In this document: one piece after another, positions 52,207-64,000 of the stretch
How the letters are laid out: the number at the start of each line of letters is the position of its first letter
Numbering within the stretch: position 1 is the first letter of the stretch
From: Amycolatopsis mediterranei
GTDB lineage: Bacteria > Actinomycetota > Actinomycetes > Mycobacteriales > Pseudonocardiaceae
DNA: 64,000 bases
Assembly: GCF_026017845.1 (NCBI RefSeq)
Contig: NZ_CP100416.1
Location: 154,722 to 218,721, forward strand
Direction of reading: 5' to 3'
The notes under the pieces: model-generated
What the model was told of the DNA's origin: nothing
What the model saw: only the letters and a program-made list of their open reading frames with translations
Databases searched by the model: none
Translations under genes and position numbers: made by a program

Positions 52207-53042
52207 TCACGGCACCAGCCGGTAGATCACCGCGTCCGGGTTGCGGTAGACCGCGGTCAAGAACGGCTCACCTGCCAATCCGGTCAACCCCGGCTGATAA
52301 GGGCGGCCCGGATCAGTGGCCGGTTTTCCCAGAATGACCCAATGGATGTTCAGCCGGCGCACCGCCGCCCGCACCGCCGGATCCGTCGAATAGTTCCGGA
52401 AGCGGTTCGCCAGCAGCACCGCGTCCGCGGGTGGGGAAGTTTCGTCGAAATGCGCGGCAACCGTTCGAATTCCTGTCAAAGCGTCTCCGGGATCGACACC
52501 CCGCCGAGCCGGTACGTCACCGCCGCCAGCAGGTGGTAGGCGTTGGGGTAGAACACCGGTGCCGCGTCGCCGTACCAGTTCACGTGGCCGGTGCCGAACA
52601 GGCTGCCGTCGCCCGTGGCGGCGATGTAACGCACGGCGTTGCCGTGGTAGACCGCGTCGAAGCCCTGCGGCAGTGCTCCGATGCGGCCCAGCCCGAGCAG
52701 CGCCGCGGCCGTCCCGGTCGCCGTCGCGAACAGCAGGCCCGCCAGTACCGCCAGGTGCCCGCGGCGCGCCCAAAGCCCCGGATCCGGCGCCGGTCGCCGG
52801 TGGCGCACCGTCCACCTCCGGACACCGAAAGCGATCGCGGCGAACACGACGGTCGAGACGGCGTAGGTCAGCGGCGTGAACGACAGCCCGGCCGCCGCGG
52901 CCCACGGACCGGTCAGCCCGCCGGCGGCGTAGCTCAGCAGCGGCGCCATCCCGGCCAGGACCCAGCCGCGCAAACCCGCGGCGAGACCGATCACGAGACC
53001 GGGCGCGGCGATCACGACAATGGCGATGCTTACGGAGAGCAC
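52207..53042 (-). pseudogene. DUF6541 membrane protein remnant with internal deletion
   Basis: The first part (53042 to about 52480) reads SVSIAIVVIAAPGLVIGLAA through RLGGVSIPETL then a stop at 52476. A second frame continues DALTGIRTVAAHF to the end PDAVIYRLVP at 52207. Against the intact paralogue at 59261-61270, the first part covers residues 20-200 and the second 580-669; about 379 residues are missing between VPVTL and LTGVHPV. The join at about 52476-52490 also changes the frame. A residual 188-residue N-terminal fragment could still be translated. Confidence 0.82.
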
Positions 53043-53309
53043 GCTGGAGACTAAGCCCGGAATGACCGGCCGGATGGGCTGTGGCGGCCCCTCGATCGGT
53101 GTTTTTCCGGGACGTCACTTCAACCGTCGGAGGCGGTACCCGATCGGGTTATTCTGGGCGGTGAATTTCCCTGATTGACTGTCGCCGGCGAAGTGATCGA
53201 CTCCCATTCGGGCTCGTGCCCGGTCAACGGGAAACGCCTCGCCGCCGAGGACCGATAACCTGGCGGGGAGCCGGCCGGGCGGGTGCGGTGACGAGGTGGA
53301 GGGGGCCGG

Positions 53310-55127
53310 GTGGTCTACGCGGTCGTGGTGGCGTGGCTGGTCGTCGCCGCGATCGTGGTGCTGACCTGGCACCGCCTCGACACCGACCGCGGCTGGCGCG
53401 CCTTCGTCCTCACCCTCACGCTCGGCCTTTCCCTGCTGCACCAGCTGCTGTTCGCGACCGTCACCGAGGACGCGCTCGTCACCTTCCGCTACGCGCAGAA
53501 CATCGCCGACGGCAACGGCCCGGTCTTCAACCCCGGCGAACGCGTCGAGGGGTACACGAACTTCAGCTGGCTGGTGCTGGTCGCCCTGCCGCGCGCCGCG
53601 TTCGGTGCCGACGTCCGCACCACGGCCGTCGTCTTCGGGGTCCTCGCCGCGCTCGGCTGCGTGCTCGTCTCCTGCTTCCTGGCCAACCGGATCGTCGCCG
53701 CGGCCGCCCCGGACGGCGCCCAGCCGCGGCCGGCGATCGGCGTCGCCGCCGCGGTGCTCACCGCGAGCGCCGGCGGACTCGCCGTGTACGGGGCCTCGGG
53801 CTCCGAAGTCCCGCTGTTCGTGTTGCTCGTCCTCGCCACCGGCTACGCGCTCGCCGCGCGCCGCCCGGTCGTCGCCGGGGTGCTCGTCGCCTTCGCGGTC
53901 ATGACCAGCCCGGAAGGCCTGGTGATCGGCGTGCTGGCCGGTCTGTGGCTCGTCGGCGCCGCACTCAAGCGGAAGCACAGCTGGTGGGCGCCGGTCGGCT
54001 ACGTGCAGGGCGCGCTGGTCTTCCTGATCCCGCGGCTGGCCTGGCGCGCCACGTTCTACCAGCACTTCCTCCCCGCGCCGCTGGCCGCGAAACTCGGCGG
54101 GACGCTCGGCGAGCGCGTCGCCGCCGGCTGGCCGTACCTGTCCGGGTTCGCACTGGCGCACCAGGGTTTCCTGCTGCTGGGGCTGGTCGCCGCGGTCGCG
54201 CTGGTGCTGCGCCGCACCGAACCCGCGGTTCGGGGGTCCCGGGCGGCGGAGTCCCCGGCTCGGGGCGGCACAGCTGCGTTTCGGGGAACCCGGGCGGCGG
54301 AGCCGCCGGCTCGGGGTGAAGCCGCTGCTTTCCGGGGGGCCCGGGCGGCGGAGTCCCCGGCTCGGGGCGATGCCGTGGTGGGCACAGCCGTCGAGGCCAA
54401 GGCCCTGCTCTGGCTGTTGTTCGCGATGGCCGCCGGGCTGGCCGCGGCCGCGGTGCTCATCGGCGGCGACCCGGGCCCGTCGTGGCGGCTGCTGGCCCCG
54501 TTGCCGCCGCTGCTCGCCGTCGCGGCCGCGGGCACGTACGGCGTGCTGACCGCGGACGCCGTGGGCAAGCCGTCGCCGAAGCCGCGGGCCGCCGGGACGC
54601 TGCTGGTGCCGGTGACCGCCTGCGGGCTGGCCGGGATCGCGGTCCTCGTCTCGGTGTTCAGCCCCGAGATGCTCGACCGCGTCCGGGTCTGGCACTCCCA
54701 CGGCACGGAGCTCGCCGAAATCGGCGGCTGGCTGGGCGACTACCTGCCGCCCGGGTCGGTGGTCAGCGCCGCCGCGCCCGGCGCGCTCGCCGCCCACGGC
54801 GGACAGCTGCTCATCATCGACGTCCTCGGCCGCACCGACGACCACATCGCCCGCGAAGGGCGGCACGACGGCGGCATCGCGACCGACTACGACTACGTCG
54901 TCAACGGCCGCCGCCCGACCGTCGCCGTGCCCGCCGACGACGGCTACGCCGACCGTCAGCACTGCGCGATCGACCCGGTGTACGCGGGCAAGTACGAGGT
55001 CGCGACCTTCCGCCGCGTCGGCACGCCCTACTGGGTCTCGGTGTACCCGCGGGCGGAACAGGCGAAAGCGCTGGTCGCCGACCTCGACAAGGGCCCGGAC
55101 TTCCGCTACGTACCCTGTCCTGCGTGA
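53310..55127 (+). CDS. Multi-pass GT-C-type glycosyltransferase (AftB-like)
   Basis: The 605-residue membrane protein has about nine helices and, after helix 2, the loop TEDALVTFRYAQNIADGNG then FNPGERVEGYTNFSW, the pattern of AftB-type arabinofuranosyltransferases that cap arabinogalactan and lipoarabinomannan at the outer membrane face. A soluble C-terminal part (about 455-605) follows. Residues 307-357 are three 17-residue repeats derived from a GC-rich palindromic element. GGAGGGGG precedes the GTG. It overlaps the next gene by four bases. Donor and acceptor are inferred. Confidence 0.72.
   Translation: MVYAVVVAWLVVAAIVVLTWHRLDTDRGWRAFVLTLTLGLSLLHQLLFATVTEDALVTFRYAQNIADGNGPVFNPGERVEGYTNFSWLVLVALPRAAFGADVRTTAVVFGVLAALGCVLVSCFLANRIVAAAAPDGAQPRPAIGVAAAVLTASAGGLAVYGASGSEVPLFVLLVLATGYALAARRPVVAGVLVAFAVMTSPEGLVIGVLAGLWLVGAALKRKHSWWAPVGYVQGALVFLIPRLAWRATFYQHFLPAPLAAKLGGTLGERVAAGWPYLSGFALAHQGFLLLGLVAAVALVLRRTEPAVRGSRAAESPARGGTAAFRGTRAAEPPARGEAAAFRGARAAESPARGDAVVGTAVEAKALLWLLFAMAAGLAAAAVLIGGDPGPSWRLLAPLPPLLAVAAAGTYGVLTADAVGKPSPKPRAAGTLLVPVTACGLAGIAVLVSVFSPEMLDRVRVWHSHGTELAEIGGWLGDYLPPGSVVSAAAPGALAAHGGQLLIIDVLGRTDDHIAREGRHDGGIATDYDYVVNGRRPTVAVPADDGYADRQHCAIDPVYAGKYEVATFRRVGTPYWVSVYPRAEQAKALVADLDKGPDFRYVPCPA
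54228..54380 (+). repeat. Three 51-bp tandem repeats inside a coding sequence
   Basis: Units start at 54228, 54279 and 54330 and share CCCGGGCGGCGG at 54238, 54289 and 54340, exactly 51 bp apart. Each encodes 17 residues of the form FRGxRAAESPARGxxAA. Read on the minus strand, the first unit matches 30 of 36 positions of the intergenic repeat at about 15272-15307. Confidence 0.85.
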
Positions 55128-56602
55128 AGCTTGAGGCCCCGGACCGGCAGCTGAGCGCCGAGGCACGGCTCGGGCTCGGGGTGTTCGGCACCTCGCTCGC
55201 CCTGTTCGTGGTGCGGTTCCTGGTGCCGCGGCCGATCGCGATGTCCAACAACGGCGACGGCGGCCGCGTGCTGTGCGGTGCCGGGATCACCTGGAAGGGC
55301 CTGCCCGAGCCGTTCGTCCACCTCGCCTACCCGCCCGCGCCGGGCACGCCGCCGTGCCGCCCGACGTACCTGCTGACGCAGAGCTGGCTCGCGGACCTGG
55401 CCGTCCGGATCGGCAGGCTGATCGGCCTCCACGGCACGCTGAGCCTCGTCATCCTGGGCCTGCTGAGCAGCGTCGTCGCCGCGGCGGCGAGCACCGCGAT
55501 CGTGCTCGGCCTGCCGCACCCGCGCCGCACCCGGCTGTTCGTGGCGGCGGGGCTCCTGCTGGTCGTCGCGGACTCGGCGTTCTTCGGGTACTTCGCGGCG
55601 ATCCTCGGCGAAGGCGCGGCCTTCCTCGGCCTGCTGCTCGCCGTCGGTGGCCTGCTCCTGACCGCGCGCGAGGGCCGGTGGAGTCACGCGGGCGTGGCGG
55701 TGACGTTCGTGGGCGGCGTCCTGGCGGTCAACGCCAAGGTCCAGACGCTGACCATCCTGCCGATCCTCGCGCTGGCGATCCTGCTGGTCCGGCCCGGCGG
55801 CCGGCGCGGCGTGCGGCGGTGGGCGCCGGCGGTGCTGGTCATCGGCGCGATCGGCGCTGTCACGCTCTTCGCGCAGCAGAGCGTCGAGCCCGCGCGAGCG
55901 CCGGACGGCACGTACACCGCGTTCCCGGGCGACGACTCGCGCGAGATCAACGTCTTCAACTCGATCTTCCTCAACATCGTCGACGGGAAGCACGACACCC
56001 GGGCCGACCTGGCCGAGCTCGGGCTACCGCCGTCGTTCGCGCAGTACGCGGGCAACGGCTGGTGGCACCCGCACCCGGCGACGCTGGACCCGCTGTACCC
56101 GCAGTACCGCGACCGGATCAGCCGCCGCAACGTCGTGACGTACTTCGCGACCCACCCCGGCCGGACGCTCGAAGTGCTGAACCGCGCCGCCGCCGACCAG
56201 CTCACCGCGCGGCCGGGCTACCTCGGCAGCTTCGACCAGAGCGCCGGGTTCCCGCCGCACGCGCAGGAGTACCGGGTCCCCGTGGTGTCGTGGCTGACCG
56301 GCCTGCTCGCCCCGCTCGGGCTGTTCGCGCTGGTGCCGATCTGGCTGTTCGTGCTGGTCAGGGTCTGGTGGCAGCGACGAACCGCGCTCGGCGTCGTCCT
56401 GGCGTTCCTGTTCACCGTCTCGGTGACGCAGTTCGGCACGGCGGCGCTCGGCGACGGCATCGAAGGTGTCAAGCACCAGGCCGTCGCGCTGTTCACGATC
56501 CTGCTCGCCGTGGTCCTGTCGATCCCGCGTCCGACGCGTGTGAGTTCGCCCGCTTTGTGTTCTTCCCCGCTGAACGACGGTCCCCAACCTACGGTCGCGT
56601 AA
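55124..56602 (+). CDS. Multi-pass membrane protein, possible GT-C glycosyltransferase
   Basis: A 492-residue protein with ten or more helices that resembles large actinobacterial glycan-assembly membrane proteins. After helix 1 comes the loop PRPIAMSNNGDGGRVLCGAG with acidic and Gly residues, as GT-C enzymes place their catalytic loop, and a later outer segment DDSREINVFNSIFLNIVDGK. I do not recognise a specific family with confidence; a WsfD-like hexose transferase is possible. Its GTG overlaps the stop of the AftB-like gene (GTGA), so both should act in one process. Confidence 0.62.
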   Translation: MKLEAPDRQLSAEARLGLGVFGTSLALFVVRFLVPRPIAMSNNGDGGRVLCGAGITWKGLPEPFVHLAYPPAPGTPPCRPTYLLTQSWLADLAVRIGRLIGLHGTLSLVILGLLSSVVAAAASTAIVLGLPHPRRTRLFVAAGLLLVVADSAFFGYFAAILGEGAAFLGLLLAVGGLLLTAREGRWSHAGVAVTFVGGVLAVNAKVQTLTILPILALAILLVRPGGRRGVRRWAPAVLVIGAIGAVTLFAQQSVEPARAPDGTYTAFPGDDSREINVFNSIFLNIVDGKHDTRADLAELGLPPSFAQYAGNGWWHPHPATLDPLYPQYRDRISRRNVVTYFATHPGRTLEVLNRAAADQLTARPGYLGSFDQSAGFPPHAQEYRVPVVSWLTGLLAPLGLFALVPIWLFVLVRVWWQRRTALGVVLAFLFTVSVTQFGTAALGDGIEGVKHQAVALFTILLAVVLSIPRPTRVSSPALCSSPLNDGPQPTVA

Positions 56603-56605
56603 CCT
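56600..56605 (+). promoter_or_regulatory. -10 box for leaderless PlsC-like gene
   Basis: TAACCT is followed by 6 bases and ATG 56612. It overlaps the end of the preceding gene. Confidence 0.5.
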
Positions 56606-56611
56606 TGCCGG

Positions 56612-57340
56612 ATGGCTGACCTGGTGTACCCGCCCGTGATCGCGGCGGCCCGGACGATGTTCCGGGTACTCGACAACCGCATCCGGATCGACGGTGCGGA
56701 GCACATCCCGCGCCAGGGCGGCGCGGTCATCGCGTGCAACCACGTGAGCTACCTCGACTTCATCTTCTGCGGCCTCGGCGCGCGCCCGGCCAAGCGGCTG
56801 ACGCGGTTCATGGCGAAGAAGGAGATCTTCGACAACCGCATCGCCGGGCCGCTGATGCGCGGGATGCACCACATCTCCGTCGACCGCTCCGCCGGGCTCG
56901 CCTCCTACCGTGAGGCGCTCGGGAAGCTGCAGGCCGGCGAGGTCGTCGGCGTCTTCCCCGAAGCCACCATCAGCCGGTCGTTCACCGTCAAGGAGATCAA
57001 GTCGGGCGCCGTCCGGATGGCCGCGGCGGCCAACGTCCCGGTGGTGCCGATGGCGCTGTGGGGCACCCAGCGGCTCTGGACGAAGGGCCGTCCGAAGGAT
57101 CTGACCCGCCGGCACGTGCCCGTCTCGATCCTGGTCGGCGAGCCGATGCACCCGGCGAAGGGCGACGACTGGGACATCGTGACGAAGGAGCTGCGCACCC
57201 GGATGAGCGCGCTGCTCGACCGGGCCCAGGCCGAGTACCCGGACCGGCCCGCGTCGGACGAGGACCGCTGGTGGCTGCCCGCGCACCTGGGCGGCACGGC
57301 GCCGACCCCGGCCGAAGCGGCCGAGCTCGACCGCCGCTAG
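56612..57340 (+). CDS. Lysophospholipid acyltransferase (PlsC family)
   Basis: The 242-residue membrane-associated enzyme has the HxxxxD-type motif as NHVSYLDF (47-54, Asp53), the KKEIFDN block, FPEATISRSFTVKEIKSGA and a later PVVPMALWGTQRLW. It transfers an acyl group from acyl-CoA or acyl-ACP to 1-acylglycerol-3-phosphate or another lysolipid. It sits 9 bp after a glycan membrane protein but has its own promoter. Acylation of a lipoglycan anchor, as by related mycobacterial enzymes, is a possible alternative. Confidence 0.88.
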   Translation: MADLVYPPVIAAARTMFRVLDNRIRIDGAEHIPRQGGAVIACNHVSYLDFIFCGLGARPAKRLTRFMAKKEIFDNRIAGPLMRGMHHISVDRSAGLASYREALGKLQAGEVVGVFPEATISRSFTVKEIKSGAVRMAAAANVPVVPMALWGTQRLWTKGRPKDLTRRHVPVSILVGEPMHPAKGDDWDIVTKELRTRMSALLDRAQAEYPDRPASDEDRWWLPAHLGGTAPTPAEAAELDRR

Positions 57341-57344
57341 AACG

Positions 57345-58160
57345 CTAGAACCAGCGCTCCAGGACCTGCGCCACGCCGTCCTCACCGGCCGGGCCGGTGA
57401 CCTCGTCGGCCACCGCCAGCAGCCGCGGGTGCGCGTTCTCCATTGCGACGCCGTGGCCCGCCCAGCGGAGCATCTCGACGTCGTTGGGCATGTCGCCGAA
57501 CGCGATGACCTGCTCGGGATCGACCTCCAGCCGCTCGGCGACGTCGGCGAGGCCGGTCGCCTTGGTGATGCCGTGCGCCGAAACCTCCACCAGCCCGCCT
57601 GACGACGAGTAGGTGACGTCGACCTCCCGGTCGAACAGCGCGTTCACCGCGTCCGCCATCTCCTGGGACGCCATCCCGCGGTGGCTGACCAGCAGCTTGA
57701 TCGCCGGGTGCCCGAGGACTTCGGCGCGCGGCCCGGTCCGGCCCTCGCCGTCGCCCCACGGGTTGTGGTAGTCCGGCTCGATCACGAAGTTGCGCATGTC
57801 GTGGTCCACCGCGCCGGTGCTGACGCGCTCGGTCGCCAGCCGACAGCCGGGCAGCGCCTTGTCGAGGGCGTGCGCGATGTCGTGCAGCAACGTGGGTGCG
57901 AGCAGGCCGTGCACCTCGATGATCTCTTCGCGGCCGCAGTCGTAGAGGACCGCGCCGTTCGCGCACACCGCGTACCCGGTGAGCTCGAGCGGCTTCGCGA
58001 TCGGGGCGATCCAGCGCGGCGGGCGGCCGCTGGCCAGGACGAACGGCACCCCCGCCTCGATGACCCGGCGGACGGTCGCGATCGTGCGGCCGGTCAGGGA
58101 TTCGGAGGGGCCGAGCAGGGTGCCGTCGACGTCGGACGCGATCAACTGGGGTCTCTCCAC
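57345..58160 (-). CDS. HAD superfamily hydrolase, Cof-type (IIB)
   Basis: A 271-residue phosphatase with motif I ASDVDGTLLG (residues 8-17, Asp10 and Asp12), motif II FVLASGRPP, Lys in AIKLLVSHRG and motif IV FGDMPNDVEMLRWAG. The large type IIB cap domain marks the Cof/sugar phosphatase group. The substrate is probably a sugar or nucleotide phosphate. GTG 58160 follows GACAAT by 6 bases. It converges with the PlsC-like gene, 4 bp apart. Confidence 0.9.
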   Translation of the reverse strand: MERPQLIASDVDGTLLGPSESLTGRTIATVRRVIEAGVPFVLASGRPPRWIAPIAKPLELTGYAVCANGAVLYDCGREEIIEVHGLLAPTLLHDIAHALDKALPGCRLATERVSTGAVDHDMRNFVIEPDYHNPWGDGEGRTGPRAEVLGHPAIKLLVSHRGMASQEMADAVNALFDREVDVTYSSSGGLVEVSAHGITKATGLADVAERLEVDPEQVIAFGDMPNDVEMLRWAGHGVAMENAHPRLLAVADEVTGPAGEDGVAQVLERWF

Positions 58161-58227
58161 CCGGCCATTGTCCCTGACTCGTTCGGGGGAAGACGTGCCC
58201 GTCCGTGCGACGGCCGGTGGTAACCGA

Positions 58228-58233
58228 TAGCGT
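58228..58233 (+). promoter_or_regulatory. -10 box for leaderless LLM oxidoreductase gene
   Basis: TAGCGT is followed by 8 bases and GTG 58242. Confidence 0.5.
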
Positions 58234-58241
58234 CCGGACCT

Positions 58242-59123
58242 GTGCGAGTTGGCATCGTCATTCTTCCGGAAGATCGTTGGTGGGCCGCCGAGCCGAAGTG
58301 GCGCGCCGCCGAGGAGTACGGCTTCGACCACGCGTGGACCTACGACCACCTCGGCTGGCGCAACCTGGTCGACGGCCCGTGGTTCTCCGCCATCCCGACC
58401 CTGACCGCGGCGGCGATGGTGACGTCCCGCATCCGGCTGGGCACGTTCGTGGCGTCCCCGGTCGCCCGGCACCCCGTGCCCTTCATGCGCGAGCTGAACA
58501 CCCTCGACGACGTCTCGGACGGCCGGCTCGTCCTCGGCGTCGGCGCGGGCGTCGACCACCACCACTACGACGGCGCGGTGCTCGACGCCCCGGAGCTGAC
58601 GCCCAAGCAGCGCGTGGACCGCTTCACCGAGTTCGTCGAGGCGCTCGACGGGCTGCTCATGACCGACAAGTTCGATTTCGACGGCGAGTACTACCGGGCC
58701 CGCGAGGCCCGCAACCTGCCCGGCCCGGTCCAGCGGCCGCGGCTGCCGTTCGTCGTCGCGGCGAACGGCCCGCGCACGATGACCCTCGCCGCGCGCTTCG
58801 GCGCGGGCTGGGTCACGACCGGCAAGGGCGGCGCCACCGCCGACGAGTGGTGGGCCGGCATCAAGCAGCTCACCGAGGTCTTCGACCAGCGGCTGGACGC
58901 GGTGGGCCGCGAACGGGCGAGCATCCAGCGGCACCTCAGCCTCGACGCGTCACCGGTCTTTTCGCTGAGCAGCGTGGAGGCGTTCCGCGACGCGGTGGGC
59001 CGCGCGCGGGAGCTGGGCTTCACCGACGTCATCTCGCACTGGCCGCGGTCGTCGTCGCCCTACGAGGGCCGGGAGGCCGTCCTGGAGCAGGTCGCGAGCG
59101 ATGTCCTTCCGGAGCTCCACTAG
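58242..59123 (+). CDS. LLM-class flavin or F420-dependent oxidoreductase
   Basis: The 293-residue TIM-barrel protein shows LLM family motifs: EEYGFDHAWTYDHLGWRN (25-42), RIRLGTFVASPVARHP, ELNTLDDVSDGRLVLGVGAG and RLPFVVAANGPRTMTLAARF. In actinobacteria most such proteins use deazaflavin F420. The substrate cannot be predicted. It is transcribed alone, divergent from the HAD gene and convergent with the DUF6541 gene. Confidence 0.87.
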   Translation: MRVGIVILPEDRWWAAEPKWRAAEEYGFDHAWTYDHLGWRNLVDGPWFSAIPTLTAAAMVTSRIRLGTFVASPVARHPVPFMRELNTLDDVSDGRLVLGVGAGVDHHHYDGAVLDAPELTPKQRVDRFTEFVEALDGLLMTDKFDFDGEYYRAREARNLPGPVQRPRLPFVVAANGPRTMTLAARFGAGWVTTGKGGATADEWWAGIKQLTEVFDQRLDAVGRERASIQRHLSLDASPVFSLSSVEAFRDAVGRARELGFTDVISHWPRSSSPYEGREAVLEQVASDVLPELH

Positions 59124-59218
59124 TCCGAACGAGTGATATCGGGGTGGCCGGGAAACCGTTTGCCGCCTCGTCTGCGTCGGTACTTGCAGACGAGTGAAGT
59201 CACCCCGGGGGTGCGGGG

Positions 59219-59257
59219 GCCCTCGTGGCCGCGGAGGGGCGCCGCGGCCACGAGGGC
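59219..59257. terminator. Bidirectional hairpin terminator
   Basis: A perfect 16-bp stem (59219-59234 with 59242-59257) and 7-base loop lies between the convergent LLM and DUF6541 genes, ending 3 bp before the DUF6541 stop. Confidence 0.8.
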
Positions 59258-59260
59258 GTT

Positions 59261-63080
<3,820 letters not shown>

Positions 63081-63084
<4 letters not shown>

Positions 63085-64000
63085 GCGAGACGACCGAGCA
63101 GCGCAACAGCGACGAAACTGCCGAGGCTGTTGAGCCTGCTGCGGCACGTGGGCCCTTCGGCCTGGTCGGCGGCGTCATCAAGACGGCGCGACCGCGGCAG
63201 TGGGTGAAGAACGTCCTGGTCTTCGCGGCCCCGTTCTTCGCGTTCTCGAAGTCGACCGACCGCACCGGTCTCCTGATCGACGCGATCATCGCCTTCGTGG
63301 CCTTTTCGCTGACAGCGAGCTCGGTCTACCTGATCAACGACGCGATCGACGTCGAGGCCGACCGGGCCCACCCGACCAAGCGCAACCGGCCGATCGCGGC
63401 CGGGATCGTGCCGGTCCCCCTCGCGTACGGGGCCGCGGTCGTGTTCTTCCTGGCCGGCCTCGGCGTGTCGTTCCTCGCCAGCTGGCAGCTGGCGGTCGTG
63501 CTGGGCGTCTACGAGGCCGTCCAGCTCGGCTACTGCTTCGGCCTCAAGCACCAGCCGGTGGTCGACCTGGCCATCGTCGGTTCGGGCTTCCTGATGCGTT
63601 CGATCGCCGGCGGTGTCGCGGGCGGCATCGCGCTTTCGCAGTGGTTCCTGCTGGTCACGGCGTTCGGCTCGCTGTTCATGGTGGCGGGCAAGCGCTACGC
63701 GGAGATCATGCTGTTCGAGCGGACCGGCGCGAAGATCCGCTCGTCGCTGAAGAAGTATTCGGCCAGCTACCTGCGGTTCGTCTGGGCGACGTCGGCAGCG
63801 ATCCTGATCATGTCGTACTGCCTGTGGGCGTTCGAGATCCGCCAGACCGAGCACAACTCGGTGTGGGCGCTCATCTCGATGGTGCCGTTCCTGGTGGCGG
63901 TGCTGCGCTACGCGGTGGACGTCGACGGCGGCATCGCGGGCGAACCCGAGGAGATCGCGCTCAAGGACCGCATCCTGCAGGTGCTGGGCGCGAGCTGGGT
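63081..64000 (+). CDS. ubiA: Decaprenyl-phosphate phosphoribosyltransferase, 3' end beyond the window
   Basis: The open frame starts at ATG 63081 and reaches the window edge with no stop, giving 306 residues. It is a UbiA-superfamily prenyltransferase with the metal-binding motif NDAIDVEAD at 86-94, followed by RAHPTKRNRP, and the second motif AGKRYAEI. About eight helices are predicted. The Rv3806c-type enzyme transfers 5-phosphoribose from PRPP to decaprenyl phosphate, the first committed step to the arabinose donor of arabinogalactan. It should be nearly complete here. Confidence 0.94.

Noticed and set aside
53115..55166. Very long minus-strand open frame opposite the AftB-like gene
   Set aside because: Composition (His/Arg/Asp/Gly-rich, no domain) is that of an antisense shadow. 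The plus-strand frame has membrane helices and family motifs.

Overview
The window is about 70% GC, uses many GTG and TTG starts, and carries lineage-typical families (DUF3558, DUF3024, DUF4232, XRE-DUF5753, BTAD regulator, F420/LLM oxidoreductase, DevR-like regulator, decaprenyl-phosphate arabinose genes). This points to an actinobacterium of the mycolata/Pseudonocardiaceae side, most like Amycolatopsis. It looks chromosomal: I see no rRNA, tRNA, CRISPR array, integrase, transposase or replication origin.

Layout. 1-10.7 kb: the end of a cyd ABC exporter, a DevS/DevR-like two-component pair in convergent orientation, an excalibur protein with a class F sortase, an XPB/Ssl2-type helicase-associated protein, a second excalibur protein, a membrane-anchored degenerate exonuclease, DUF3024 and MazG-like proteins. 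10.8-19.4 kb: an orphan nitrate-sensing-type protein, two conserved unknown proteins, a 51-residue membrane protein, coaA, a macro-domain protein, pheA with a histidine phosphatase, and a DUF4232 lipoprotein. 19.4-33.4 kb: an MFS exporter, a zincin, a septum-formation protein, a ygiB-ygiC-DUF350-type operon, a haloalkane dehalogenase, a class III aminotransferase, serS, a double DUF3558 lipoprotein, lhgO, a TetR regulator with tandem operators, and an XRE regulator.

33.4-64 kb is dominated by cell-surface glycan genes. A 1033-residue BTAD/ATPase/TPR regulator diverges from a sugar aminotransferase-epimerase-glycosyltransferase-acyltransferase operon (36.6-40.5 kb). An ECF sigma/anti-sigma/M28 peptidase block follows. 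A second operon pairs a Gfo/Idh/MocA dehydrogenase and a DegT aminotransferase, divergent from an LpxA-like acyltransferase, acyl carrier protein, ketoreductase, AMP ligase, LuxE, LuxC and a flippase-like membrane protein (43.4-52.0 kb). Two large membrane proteins of glycosyltransferase type, a PlsC acyltransferase, a DUF6541 gene and its decayed copy, and the arabinogalactan genes glf-PAP2-ubiA close the window; ubiA runs off the end.

The most interesting part is 43.4-52.0 kb. Its gene content fits synthesis of a 3-amino sugar nucleotide (GnnA/GnnB or WbpB/WbpE logic), N-acylation by an LpxA-type enzyme fed from a dedicated carrier protein, and a LuxCE fatty acid reductase without luciferase. 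LpxA normally belongs to lipid A synthesis, which actinobacteria lack. Other notable items are a long hairpin with a competing partner at 26.2 kb, a palindromic repeat family that also occurs as three 51-bp tandem units inside a coding sequence at 54.2 kb, and a recurring leaderless promoter pattern that settles many start codons.
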